DNA from: Chitinophaga sp. 180180018-3
GTDB lineage: Bacteria > Bacteroidota > Bacteroidia > Chitinophagales > Chitinophagaceae
Direction: 5' to 3'
Assembly (NCBI RefSeq): GCF_037893185.1
Contig: NZ_CP140772.1
Span: forward strand, 3,410,001-3,474,000
DNA: 64,000 bases
Shown in pieces: positions 50,535 through 58,970 of the stretch. Every line of letters starts with the position of its first letter. The stretch's first letter is position 1. The notes below the pieces were generated by a model. It saw nothing but the letters and a program-made list of their open reading frames with translations. It did no database searches and was not told the DNA's origin. A program made the translations under genes and the position numbers.

Positions 50535-50627
50535 TTACGAATTAGGAATTACGAAAAGCGTAGGAGATATAAGCGAGTTATCACTTTGTTCGCTTATATC
50601 TCCTACGCTTTTCGTAATTCGTAATTC
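50535..50627. repeat. Long palindrome between convergent genes (family member 3)
   Basis: Perfect 31-bp arms at 50546-50576 and 50590-50620, with further GAATTACG words outside. The core GTAGGAGATATAAGCGA is read on both strands and shares GGAGATmTwrGCGA with the elements at 8341 and 36829; the flank word GAATTAGGAATTAC is also shared. Here it sits between convergent genes 2 bp from the pncB stop, so it can act as a bidirectional terminator. Confidence 0.85.
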
Positions 50628-50629
50628 AA

Positions 50630-51796
50630 CTAAAGGCTCAGCAGCTGTTTCGCCAGTTCAATCATTTTTTCATCCCCGGTATATTTACCACTGATATCAG
50701 AAAGCTTCACTACTGGTGTCCAGCGGACATCATCATCGGGAAGTGCTTCGTACATTTTGATTACAATATTAAGAGCTGTCAGCCCTACGTCGTTCGTGAA
50801 ATTGGTACCTATGCCGAACGACATTCCCACTTTTCCCCGGCAATAAGTGGCGATGTTGGCTACTTTTTCGTAGTCCAGTCCATCCGAGAAAATAATGGTT
50901 TTACTGAGCGGGTTAATGCCTTTCCCTTTATAGTGCATGATGGTACGGTCGGCAAACAGGATAGGGTCGCCACTGTCGTGCCGCACGCCGTCGAATAATT
51001 TCGCGAATTTCTTATCGAACTGTTCGAAGAATACAGGGGTGGTGTAGGTATCAGAAAGCGCAATGCCAAGGTCGCCCCGGTACACCTGTACCCAGTTTTC
51101 AAGGCCGAGCATATTCGCCATTTTAAAGCCGTATTTGGCAGCATGAAACATAAACCATTCATGGGCATGTGTGCCCACTGGCTTAATGCCGTTGCGCATG
51201 GCCAGGTGTACATTGCTGCTGCCTATAAAGCAGCCTTCGCCGTATTTGTGCAGCGTTTTCACTACCAGGCGGTGTACCTCCAGCGAATGCCTGCGCCGGG
51301 TGCCGAAATCCGCGATGGTGATGCCCATCTCTTTATACTTTTCTATCTTCTCTTTTGTAATGCGAATCACTTCGTCATCAGGTACGCGCTGTTGGCCGGT
51401 AAGCCGGTAATACAGTTCACAAATCAGCGACATCATCGGCACTTCCCAGAGAATGGAACGATACCAATAACCATCTACATGCACCTCCAGCGCTTCACCA
51501 TGTTGGGCTATATGTACTTCATCAGGATTATAACGATAGCCCTGCAGAAAATCGAGGTAAGTAGGATCCAGATAAGGACAGGTGACAGCCAGGAAATTCT
51601 TTTCCTCGTCGGTCAGCTGTAACTGCGACATACTGTTCACTTCTTCTCTCAATGCTTCAGCAAAGCCCTGCGGAAAAGAATGCTGGCCACGATTGATAAA
51701 AGTGTAGCGGGCGCGGGCTTTTGGGAACAACTTCACAACACCATGCTGCATGGTGAATTTGTAGAAATCATTGTCGAGAATAGATGTCAGGATCAT
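50630..51796 (-). CDS. pncB: Nicotinate phosphoribosyltransferase
   Basis: A 388-residue enzyme of the NAD salvage pathway that joins nicotinate and PRPP with ATP hydrolysis. The signatures are DNDFYKFTMQHGVVKLFP at the N-terminus, ADFGTRRRHSLEVHRLVV (substrate binding), GTHAHEWFM with the phosphorylated-His region, GVRHDSGDPILFADR and IIFSDGLDYEKV, and GMSFGIGTNFTND. Length matches the short bacterial PncB class. It is divergent from the GRAM-like gene. Confidence 0.95.
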   Translation of the reverse strand: MILTSILDNDFYKFTMQHGVVKLFPKARARYTFINRGQHSFPQGFAEALREEVNSMSQLQLTDEEKNFLAVTCPYLDPTYLDFLQGYRYNPDEVHIAQHGEALEVHVDGYWYRSILWEVPMMSLICELYYRLTGQQRVPDDEVIRITKEKIEKYKEMGITIADFGTRRRHSLEVHRLVVKTLHKYGEGCFIGSSNVHLAMRNGIKPVGTHAHEWFMFHAAKYGFKMANMLGLENWVQVYRGDLGIALSDTYTTPVFFEQFDKKFAKLFDGVRHDSGDPILFADRTIMHYKGKGINPLSKTIIFSDGLDYEKVANIATYCRGKVGMSFGIGTNFTNDVGLTALNIVIKMYEALPDDDVRWTPVVKLSDISGKYTGDEKMIELAKQLLSL

Positions 51797-51824
51797 TATT
51801 GCTATTTTAAATTTAAGATAGTTT

Positions 51825-51832
51825 TATCTTTG
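51825..51832 (+). promoter_or_regulatory. Bacteroidota -7 box for the GRAM-like gene
   Basis: TATCTTTG is an exact -7 match. A TTG at 51799-51801 lies 23 bp upstream, slightly longer than the preferred spacing. It supports ATG 51854. Confidence 0.5.
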
Positions 51833-51853
51833 AGTCTTATCATTTTCACAATT

Positions 51854-52252
51854 ATGCAGAAGACTATTAAAGTTAAATGGCCGCTTAACCCAAAAGAAAC
51901 CATACTATTGAAATTAAACGGAGTTTACCTCAAAAGTAAAATACAGGCCAAACAGGGAACGTTTTACCTGACCAGCGAAAGAATTGTTTTTGAAGCCAAA
52001 CCCATGATGGCTATTTTTTTATTCGGCGTTATTGGCTGGCTGTTATCGAGAGGAAAAAAATTTCGCGAATTCCAGCTCGCCGATATTACAAACTTCCGCA
52101 GAGGTAAACATGGATTTAATAGTAAGATAGCAGAATTTGATTTAATCGATGGTACCAAACATCGTATAGGCATCAGCGGTAAATGGGAAGATTTTGAAAC
52201 AGCTTACCAAAAGGCAATGCTGGATGTGCAACCACTTTTTAGTGTGAACTAG
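51854..52252 (+). CDS. GRAM/PH-like domain protein
   Basis: A 132-residue protein that is nearly all one GRAM/PH-like domain: LKLNGVYLKSKIQAKQGTFYLTSERIVFEAKP when read from residue 19, a hydrophobic helix (AIFLFGVIGWLL) that may insert in or lie on the membrane, FREFQLADITNFRRGKHGF and KHRIGISGKWEDFETAYQKAM. Such proteins bind lipids or act as small regulators; no specific role is known. The longer frame from 51680 is rejected because it runs antisense into pncB. Confidence 0.8.
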   Translation: MQKTIKVKWPLNPKETILLKLNGVYLKSKIQAKQGTFYLTSERIVFEAKPMMAIFLFGVIGWLLSRGKKFREFQLADITNFRRGKHGFNSKIAEFDLIDGTKHRIGISGKWEDFETAYQKAMLDVQPLFSVN

Positions 52253-52383
52253 CCAGAAGTCGTAGCAGTAGCGTATTTACAGGGAATATTGTTATCCAGC
52301 GAATAACAAATGGTAAGGAGATTTGTTGATGTACGAATTTTTTCGTATATTGAATTAGTTTATTCAATTACTAAATCCTTACT

Positions 52384-53901
52384 ATGCGTTACCTGTCATT
52401 GACGATTGTTATATGCTTTTATTGTATTGCATCAACGGCACAGGAGGTCCGGGAAAAGCTGGATAGTCTTTTTGAATCTATATATAAAGATCATGCCTTT
52501 AACGGCAATGTACTGGTAGTGGAGAAAGGGAAGGAGATATACAGGCGTGAGTTTGGTTATGCCAATGTGGAGGACCATCAGCTCAACAAGGCGGACACCA
52601 GGTTTCAGCTGGCGTCGGTATCAAAAACATTCACGGCAACGGCTATACTCCAGTTGAAGGAAAAGAACAAGCTGAAACTGGATGACCCGGTACAGCAGTA
52701 TCTGCCTGATTTCCCGCTTACAGGGGTTACTATACGGCAGCTGTTGCAGCATACTTCCGGTTTGCAGGACTACCAGATATTCGAAAAGCCTCACCGGGAA
52801 GATACCGGCAGGATTTTTACGAACGCGGATATCATTCCTGCATTGAAACGGTATGAAATGGTGTTGCCGCCTCCAGGTGAGCGCTGGAGCTATTCTAATA
52901 TCGGATATGGATTGCTGGTGCTTATCATTGAAGAATGTAGTGGCATGTCGTATCCGGCATATATGGAGCGTTACATTTTCCGGGCAGCAGGAATGACGCA
53001 TACCTATCTGGCATCGGCCTTGTTGCGGCATCCTGATCCGGAGCGCAGTGTTAATTACGATTTTTATGGGTATGCGCCGGCCGATCTGTTGCGGGTTGAT
53101 AGTTTGCCCCGGTACCGGATTCCCAATACCATACTGGGAGGAATATTAGGCCCTGGTTATGTGGTGAGTACAACAGATGATTTGCTGCGTTTTGATGAAG
53201 CACTTTATGGTAACCGTTTGCTCCGGCAGGAAACACTGGAAGAAGCCTGGACGCCGGGGACCCTGAATAATGGCCAGAAAGCAGCGATGGGATGGGGCTC
53301 CGGACAGTCGTATTACGGGCTTGGCTGGAATATATTGCGGGATACCAGTATCGGCAAAGTGGTCTGGCATTCAGGTGGCGCGCCGGGGATTGTAACCGTG
53401 TTCCTCCGCAACATTTCCCGTCGTCAGACAGTGATAGTATTGGATAACGTTACGCATCGCAATGTGCATGGCAACGGCATCAATGCCATGTACCTGCTGA
53501 ACCATCGGCCTCCATTCCCGGAGAAGCGGTCGCTGGCTTCCGTTTATGCGCAAACCCTGGTCAGTGGTGGACCGGATCTGGCAACCGCGCAGTTCAATAC
53601 GTTGAAAAGAGATACTGCCCACTACTACCTCGATGAAAGGGAACTGAATACGCAGGGGCTCGAATTGCTTTGGAATGGCTATCCCGCGTTAGGGCTGGAA
53701 GCTTTGAAACTGAATACCTTGTTGTTCCCGGGCAGCTGGAACGTGTACGACAGCTATGCAGCGGCACTGGTTATCAATAACCGGAAAGATGCTGCCATAG
53801 CGATGTACCGGCTTTCTGTTACAATGAATCCCGGTAATAATGAGGGAAGGACTGCATTGCAAAAATTGCTGGAACAAATGCCCCAAAATAAAAGCAGATA
53901 A
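52384..53901 (+). CDS. Serine hydrolase of the class C beta-lactamase/esterase fold
   Basis: A 505-residue exported enzyme: signal peptide ending ASTAQ, then the penicillin-binding-type catalytic set with SVSK at 78-81 (Ser78, Lys81), Tyr in WSYSNIGYG, and HSGGAPG as the KTG-box equivalent. Residues about 400-505 form an extra C-terminal region with TPR-like character (GLELLWNGYPALGLEAL, DSYAAALVINNRKDAAIAMYRLSV). Members are D-amino-acid or peptide esterases and peptidases; a true beta-lactamase is not indicated by sequence alone. It stands in a co-directional run with dinB-like and PAP2 genes. Confidence 0.88.
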   Translation: MRYLSLTIVICFYCIASTAQEVREKLDSLFESIYKDHAFNGNVLVVEKGKEIYRREFGYANVEDHQLNKADTRFQLASVSKTFTATAILQLKEKNKLKLDDPVQQYLPDFPLTGVTIRQLLQHTSGLQDYQIFEKPHREDTGRIFTNADIIPALKRYEMVLPPPGERWSYSNIGYGLLVLIIEECSGMSYPAYMERYIFRAAGMTHTYLASALLRHPDPERSVNYDFYGYAPADLLRVDSLPRYRIPNTILGGILGPGYVVSTTDDLLRFDEALYGNRLLRQETLEEAWTPGTLNNGQKAAMGWGSGQSYYGLGWNILRDTSIGKVVWHSGGAPGIVTVFLRNISRRQTVIVLDNVTHRNVHGNGINAMYLLNHRPPFPEKRSLASVYAQTLVSGGPDLATAQFNTLKRDTAHYYLDERELNTQGLELLWNGYPALGLEALKLNTLLFPGSWNVYDSYAAALVINNRKDAAIAMYRLSVTMNPGNNEGRTALQKLLEQMPQNKSR

Positions 53902-53925
53902 CATAGCTTTTGCTATCTTTATTGC

Positions 53926-54369
53926 ATGCTTACCGGAATATTGATTAATCTATTTGAGCGGGACCTCAGTAAACTGGAGGAAGAAATAGCCGCTTATGGC
54001 ACTGAAGAAGGGATATGGCGGGTACCACCCGGTATTAATAACAGTGCAGGGAATCTGTGTTTACATATCTGCGGAAACCTGCAACACTTTATCGGTGCTG
54101 TGTTGGGGAAAACAGGGTATATCCGTAACCGTGAGTTGGAGTTCAACGCAAGTCATGTTCCCACGGAGGAGTTGCTGGTGTTGATTGGCTCTACCCGAAG
54201 AATTATACTTCGTGTTATTGCGGGGCTTTCGCCGGAAGACATGGATAGCACGTATCCTGAGAAAGTTTTTTCGGGATCTATGTCTACCGGGCATTTCCTG
54301 GTGCACCTGAGTACTCACCTGAATTATCATCTGGGTCAGATCAATTACCATCGTCGTTTAACCCAATAG
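53926..54369 (+). CDS. DinB-family protein
   Basis: A 147-residue four-helix-bundle protein with the metal-binding histidines expected of the DinB/DUF1572 superfamily: NLCLHICGNLQHFIG and HFLVHLSTHLNYHLGQINYHRR, giving a His triad. DinB-like proteins in Firmicutes and Bacteroidota are often thiol-linked transferases or damage-inducible enzymes of unknown substrate. It follows the serine hydrolase by 24 bp and precedes the PAP2 gene by 10 bp, so the three may be cotranscribed. Confidence 0.85.
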   Translation: MLTGILINLFERDLSKLEEEIAAYGTEEGIWRVPPGINNSAGNLCLHICGNLQHFIGAVLGKTGYIRNRELEFNASHVPTEELLVLIGSTRRIILRVIAGLSPEDMDSTYPEKVFSGSMSTGHFLVHLSTHLNYHLGQINYHRRLTQ

Positions 54370-54379
54370 TATCTTTTTT

Positions 54380-55012
54380 ATGAAACAGTTCGTTGATGTT
54401 TGCCAGCGGCTGAAGGTTTTTCTTATTGTATTTCTGGCAATAGTGATTTGTATATTAATTGCCCGGATCTTTTTTGTAAGCAGAACCACCGCATTTTTCT
54501 TCATCAACGGGTTGCATACACCGGCGGGAGACAAGGTATTCCCGTATATCACAGATTTGGGAAGTGTATCAGCGGCCGTGCTGATCTCTCTCTTATTGCT
54601 GGCGATCCGCCGGCGTGCCGGTCTGGTGATGGCTACGGCATATATATTCACGTCGATCATTAGTTTCAGTTTGAAAACCCTGGTAGGGTTTCCGCGCCCG
54701 CACCGGTATTTTGCAGATCGTTTATTGCAGATCTATTTTGTACCGGGGGTTACTGTATTGGATAATTTCCGGAGTTTCCCTTCCGGTCACAGTGTGTGCG
54801 CATTTACGGCGGCTACGGTGTTGGCGTATTACGCAAAAAATAAATACCTCTCGCTGGTATACCTCTTGCTGGCCATGCTGGTGGCTTATTCACGGATGTA
54901 TATGAGCCAGCATTTCCTGGAAGATGTTACAGCGGGCGCACTGCTCGGTGTATTCGCAACCATGGTCTGGATCAGTCTGATGAACAGATGGTTTGCGAGG
55001 CCGTCACGTTAA
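54380..55012 (+). CDS. PAP2-family membrane phosphatase
   Basis: A 210-residue protein with about six membrane helices and all three PAP2 active-site motifs: KTLVGFPRP (K-x6-RP), FPSGHSVCAF and SRMYMSQHFLEDV (SR-x5-H-x3-D). It hydrolyses lipid phosphates or undecaprenyl pyrophosphate at the periplasmic face; the substrate is unknown. Its 3' end overlaps the convergent small hypothetical gene by 9 bp. A second, distinct PAP2 gene lies 0.9 kb further on. Confidence 0.93.
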   Translation: MKQFVDVCQRLKVFLIVFLAIVICILIARIFFVSRTTAFFFINGLHTPAGDKVFPYITDLGSVSAAVLISLLLLAIRRRAGLVMATAYIFTSIISFSLKTLVGFPRPHRYFADRLLQIYFVPGVTVLDNFRSFPSGHSVCAFTAATVLAYYAKNKYLSLVYLLLAMLVAYSRMYMSQHFLEDVTAGALLGVFATMVWISLMNRWFARPSR

Positions 55013-55513
55013 CAGGTCGCTTTTATCTTCCATTTCCCGGATCAGTGAATGCTGGTGCTGCCTTAGTAATTCGGTGGAAACCTGCTTACTCACAGACATA
55101 CCGCTATATCCTTCCGGAGCCGGCACATACCGCGCCCAAAGAATCTCATAGCCGATAAAGATCTGGTATTTCCCTTCACGCACATGGTCGCTATGTCCGA
55201 GGCGCCGTTCTTCTCCCGGAGCGAGGTTTTCCATCAACTTCGAATGATGTGTGGTGCCCATTGCAGTGGTGATGACCTGGTCTACTGCGAGGGTGATAAA
55301 TCTGCTGTCGGAAGTATTTCTGACACTACGCAGGTATTTTGAAACAGCAAACGTACTGTTCGAAACCCCCACAATTCTGACAGCTCTGATGGCATCTTCT
55401 CCCTTAACAGGGCCAGGCTTCCTGCCGCCGGAGGGCACAAAAAGAGCGCCCCTGACTCTGAAACGGGCATACCAAAGCAGGAAGAGAATCAAAATGATTA
55501 CAGGTACATACAT
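55004..55513 (-). CDS. Single-pass membrane protein of unknown function
   Basis: A 169-residue protein: one N-terminal membrane helix (about 2-18, VPVIILILFLLWYARF), a basic linker and a soluble domain with no family I recognise (RAVRIVGVSNSTFAVSKYLRS; VREGKYQIFIGYEILWARYVPAPEGYSG; KQVSTELLRQHQHSLI). The topology suggests the soluble part is cytosolic or periplasmic, depending on charge bias. It overlaps the convergent PAP2 gene by 9 bp. The 400-bp region upstream has no recognised promoter. Confidence 0.6.
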   Translation of the reverse strand: MYVPVIILILFLLWYARFRVRGALFVPSGGRKPGPVKGEDAIRAVRIVGVSNSTFAVSKYLRSVRNTSDSRFITLAVDQVITTAMGTTHHSKLMENLAPGEERRLGHSDHVREGKYQIFIGYEILWARYVPAPEGYSGMSVSKQVSTELLRQHQHSLIREMEDKSDLLT

Positions 55514-55910
55514 ACTAATGGGTATTGAGGTATGGCTTTAACTAACAGGATCATTTTAAATAGATTGATGGGATAACATCGTCTCGTGTGTCTTTTTGAA
55601 AGCATAAAATTACCCCATCCATTGGATGCAATTGTAAATGCGATGTTAACGGCAGGGAAAAAGTTTTGGTAAGCGGTCTGGTGGCTATTATGCTACTGAA
55701 AGGGGGATTTTTTTCTTACGTTAACAAAATAATTGCGGATATATTCAGGAGAAACCTGCAACTTTGCTCAACTGTAAAATAACGGGTGTTCATAGTCTGG
55801 TCAGCTTTAGGGGTTAACCCCCACATAATTCCCTCTTAATATCTTCTTTATTTTTATAATATAAGTCAACGTAATATCCGTTGGTGGTATTGCTATGTTT
55901 TTAAATGCAA
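55514..55910. other. Intergenic region without a gene
   Basis: About 400 bp, upstream of the minus-strand hypothetical gene and downstream of the second PAP2 gene. No credible frame, hairpin terminator or RNA was seen. It contains the 12-bp palindrome GGGGTTAACCCC (55810-55821), which is short enough to be chance. The hypothetical gene's promoter should lie in the left part. Confidence 0.35.
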
Positions 55911-56747
55911 TTAGCGTGGGAAGAAAATGAAGCTAAGCCCGGCGCTGTGAAATTCAGGATTATAATAGGGGAGTATAACCTTGCTGGATGCAGCGGTACT
56001 CTTATCTTTTTCCTTAAAGATCCACCGTTGTATGGTCGGATAAACCCAATACGCTGCTTTGGTGCTGAGGATACCGAATCCGGCGCCTGCAATTACATCG
56101 CTTACCCAATGTTTATTGTTGTAAACCCGGAGTGCACCAGTAGCGGTAGCTACGGCATATCCGGCAACGCCGATCCAGGGTGAAACATCTTTATATTCCT
56201 GCCGGAGGAATTCGGCAGAAGCAAAAGCAGTAGCAGTATGGCCTGAGGGAAACGAATAGAAATCGGATCCATCAGGACGTTCTTCATGGGTCACGTGTTT
56301 TATTCCTTCCACAGAACCTGCGGTGAACAATGCAGAAATTCCCAGAATGATGGTCCTGTCGCGGAAATTGTGTTTACCATGTACGCCGGCGGCATTGAGT
56401 ACATACACGGCAACAGCCGGCGTAAATTGAAGAAAGTTGTCTATGCCCGTATTGAACCTGGGATGATCCTCTTTCAACTCGTCTTTGGTGCTGTTATTAA
56501 GATCTCTCAGGGTAGGATTGTTCAACGCAAGAAAACCATAGCCCATCAAGGCTGCAGGAACTGCGATCCCGGCTATAGTAGTATGGAAACGTCCTTCCGG
56601 CCTGGATTGCATTTTCGCAACCGCCTGGGTGGCGTTGAGATGAACCGTATCTGGTGTTGATGGAAGAGTATCTGTTTGTTGTGCTGATGCTGAAGTGCAG
56701 GTAAATGCGCTGATGGCCAGTCCTGCTGAAAAAATCATTTTCCTCAT
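55911..56747 (-). CDS. PAP2-family phosphatase with signal peptide
   Basis: A 278-residue protein from ATG 56747 (MRKMIFSAGLAISAF), with signal peptide ending SASAQ. A Gln/Asp/Thr-rich linker leads to the PAP2 domain: KHVTHEERP (K-x6-RP), FPSGHTATAFAS and RVYNNKHWVSD (R-x5-H-x3-D). It therefore acts on phosphate esters in the periplasm, possibly lipid A or undecaprenyl pyrophosphate phosphatase activity (inference). The C-terminus reads LSFIFFPR, a beta-strand-like end. A -7 box at 56766 fixes the start. It is the last of the FUSC-S10 strand run. Confidence 0.9.
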   Translation of the reverse strand: MRKMIFSAGLAISAFTCTSASAQQTDTLPSTPDTVHLNATQAVAKMQSRPEGRFHTTIAGIAVPAALMGYGFLALNNPTLRDLNNSTKDELKEDHPRFNTGIDNFLQFTPAVAVYVLNAAGVHGKHNFRDRTIILGISALFTAGSVEGIKHVTHEERPDGSDFYSFPSGHTATAFASAEFLRQEYKDVSPWIGVAGYAVATATGALRVYNNKHWVSDVIAGAGFGILSTKAAYWVYPTIQRWIFKEKDKSTAASSKVILPYYNPEFHSAGLSFIFFPR

Positions 56748-56765
56748 GTAACGCTCTATATCCCT

Positions 56766-56773
56766 CAAAAATA
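56766..56773 (-). promoter_or_regulatory. Bacteroidota -7 box for the second PAP2 gene
   Basis: The minus strand reads TATTTTTG, an exact TAnnTTTG match, 19 bp before ATG 56747. It excludes the in-frame upstream start at 56768, which lies inside the box. Confidence 0.5.
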
Positions 56774-56804
56774 GCGCTAAATTCTGAAGAAATTCTGTTT
56801 TTTG

Positions 56805-57320
56805 TCATTCGCCGCCCCTGTCTTGCCCCGGAAGTATCATTTCAGCTGTTTGTCTTGCGTATTTATTATGGAAAACAAAGGTGATGAGCAATCCCAGTAA
56901 ACACCCCGCCAACACTGATAAAACCCTTGCCACGGCGGTATCCCACACATGTTGCCCGGCTTCATGGGTCATTACAATAATGGTGGCGGCCAGCGCCGTT
57001 CTTGTAGCGGCCTCTACCTGCAACAGGTTGCAGGCAATGACGGTAATCACCACCGCGATGCTCATCATGACTATCAGGTTGGGATGTACAAGTATCAGCA
57101 TGAATCCGGAGGATGCACCAATCAGATTGGCCTTAATTCGTGTAACCGCCAGCGTTACTGCATCTGATCCGTCGGGGGATAACACGAGCATAACGGAGAT
57201 TAATACCCAGATGATATCGTTGTAGTTAATGGCCCAGGAGATCCCCATCACCAGCAGTACGCCAGTAACGCATTTGGCGGCGTATATCAGTATGCGTTTA
57301 ATTCGTTGTTTATCGAGCAT
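56805..57320 (-). CDS. FUSC/aromatic-acid-exporter-like inner-membrane protein
   Basis: A 171-residue protein with about five hydrophobic helices (KCVTGVLLVMGISWAI, NDIIWVLISVMLVLSPDG, LIGASSGFMLILVHP, NLIVMMSIAVVITVIACNLL, ARVLSVLAGCLLGLLITFVF). The pattern is that of the FUSC/ArAE membrane half without its cytosolic domain, as in short FUSC-like proteins. These are linked to export of aromatic acids or to membrane stress. It is close to the S10 peptidase gene (29 bp) and may be cotranscribed with it. Confidence 0.78.
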   Translation of the reverse strand: MLDKQRIKRILIYAAKCVTGVLLVMGISWAINYNDIIWVLISVMLVLSPDGSDAVTLAVTRIKANLIGASSGFMLILVHPNLIVMMSIAVVITVIACNLLQVEAATRTALAATIIVMTHEAGQHVWDTAVARVLSVLAGCLLGLLITFVFHNKYARQTAEMILPGQDRGGE

Positions 57321-57349
57321 ACTGCAATTTAAATTAAGAATCGGGAATT

Positions 57350-58897
57350 CTAATACCGCGCTGCTTCTCCCGGTTTCGGCAACGCTGCTTTAATGAATGC
57401 TCGTATATCGTCGTTGCCTGTTTTCAGGTCGTCTTTGCGAAGATACATCATATGGCCGCTGCGGTAGCCATGCCAGGAGAGGCGGTCTTTCAGTTTACCG
57501 CCGGGGTCCATTTGCCACATGCTGTATTTGGCGTTGAAGTAGTCGCAGGCACCGTCGTAGTAGCCCGATTGTATCATGACATGCAGCCAGGGATTGGCAG
57601 CCATGGCGCCACGGAGGTTTTCGCCGGTATTATCGCCCTTATTGTCCCAGGGATGTACCGGGCCAAACATCAGGTATTTCAGGTCTGTTTTGAATTTGAG
57701 CTCTTCCCGGAGGTAGATGTTGATAGCAGGAGTGAAGGCGTGTAACCAGGAGGTCAGTTCGGCGTTGTAATCAGGGCCGTTACCTGCATCTTCCCGGTCG
57801 AGGCCACGGTAGCGGGAGTCGAGCCTGCCTACAGTGAAACCTTTATCACGTAACAGCTCCTTCCAGAAAAAAGAAGTGGGAACATCCAGGTTGTGCTGCA
57901 GGATGGTTTTCTGCGGAAGACCGGAATAGCGGGCGATCCTGGCCGCCATGTTCTGCCGTTGTTGTTCGTCGAGGAAGCCGCCCTGGCTAATGGCCGGAAT
58001 GAGTTCGTGGATGGTAAAGGATTCTACTTCAGGCAGCACCTCGGTGAGATCTTTCTGTTGCAGATCGGCCGGTAGCATTTTGTGGTACCAGGCGGTAGCT
58101 GCGAAATAAGGTAGCCTCAGTGCTGCATCTACCGGGCCGTTGCGGGAAATTCCCAGGTCAGTCGGAGATACGAGTATCACCCCGTTCAGGTACATCCATT
58201 GAGCATTTTGCAGCTCCAGTGCAAGGCCCGATACCCGGGTGGTGCCGTAGCTTTCGCCGATCAGGAACTTAGGCGATGCCCAGCGGTTTTGTCTCGATAC
58301 AAAGGTGTTGATCCATTCAGCGAGGTACTTGATATCTGCATTAACCCCAAAAAACTTTTCCCGGGGTGCGTCTTTAGCAATGATCCTCGAAAAACCGGTG
58401 TTGGCCGGATCTATATAGAGTATATCAGCTATGTCGAGCACAGATTCCTGATTTTCGTGTATACCGTACGGTTGTACGGGGTAGCCTTCTACATCAATGT
58501 TCAGCAAACGGGGCCCGGTGTAGGCTATCTGCATCCATACAGAAGGAGTGCCCGGCCCGCCATTAAAGGAAATCAGCAGAGGACGGGTGCTACGGTCTTT
58601 TATATCGGTTCTTTCATAATAGGTATAAAATAATCCCGCCATCACTTTGCCGTCCTGGTCCCATACAGGCTGCGTTCCGGCAATGGCCTTATAGGGGATA
58701 CGTTGTCCTTTTACGGTTACATCATGATAACTGACAACAGTTGTATCCGGGTTCAGGTTGACCGACCAGCGGGGCATAGGTTCTTCTTTTTCCTTTGCGG
58801 GTGCGGTGTCGCCGGACTTTTTTTGCTGGGCCTGAACAGGCTGATGGAGAACTGCCAGCAGGCAAGGCAGTAACAGTGGTTTTCTCATTAAGTTCAT
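57350..58897 (-). CDS. S10-family serine carboxypeptidase
   Basis: A 515-residue exported protein: signal peptide MRKPLLLPCLLAVLHQPVQAQ (after MNL) and an alpha/beta-hydrolase domain. It has SFNGGPGTPSVWMQ for the oxyanion region, nucleophile GESYGTTR, YYDGACDYFNAKY with the catalytic Asp region and GHMMY with the catalytic His. These are the S10 signatures of serine carboxypeptidases, which remove C-terminal residues at acidic pH. Periplasmic or secreted; bacterial substrates are unknown. The gene lies between an AraC regulator and the FUSC gene on the minus strand. Confidence 0.92.
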   Translation of the reverse strand: MNLMRKPLLLPCLLAVLHQPVQAQQKKSGDTAPAKEKEEPMPRWSVNLNPDTTVVSYHDVTVKGQRIPYKAIAGTQPVWDQDGKVMAGLFYTYYERTDIKDRSTRPLLISFNGGPGTPSVWMQIAYTGPRLLNIDVEGYPVQPYGIHENQESVLDIADILYIDPANTGFSRIIAKDAPREKFFGVNADIKYLAEWINTFVSRQNRWASPKFLIGESYGTTRVSGLALELQNAQWMYLNGVILVSPTDLGISRNGPVDAALRLPYFAATAWYHKMLPADLQQKDLTEVLPEVESFTIHELIPAISQGGFLDEQQRQNMAARIARYSGLPQKTILQHNLDVPTSFFWKELLRDKGFTVGRLDSRYRGLDREDAGNGPDYNAELTSWLHAFTPAINIYLREELKFKTDLKYLMFGPVHPWDNKGDNTGENLRGAMAANPWLHVMIQSGYYDGACDYFNAKYSMWQMDPGGKLKDRLSWHGYRSGHMMYLRKDDLKTGNDDIRAFIKAALPKPGEAARY

Positions 58898-58970
58898 GAA
58901 GCAGATCTTGATTGAACTTAAAGATTATGTAAAACCGGGATAAATTCAAATACTTTCTATGAACGGCCGG

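Noticed and set aside
53155..53420. True beta-lactamase call for the serine hydrolase
   Set aside because: The catalytic set is shared with many esterases and peptidases, and the C-terminal extension is unlike known beta-lactamases; resistance cannot be inferred.
55810..55821. GGGGTTAACCCC perfect palindrome
   Set aside because: A 12-bp palindrome occurs several times by chance in 64 kb and none of the neighbours explains it.
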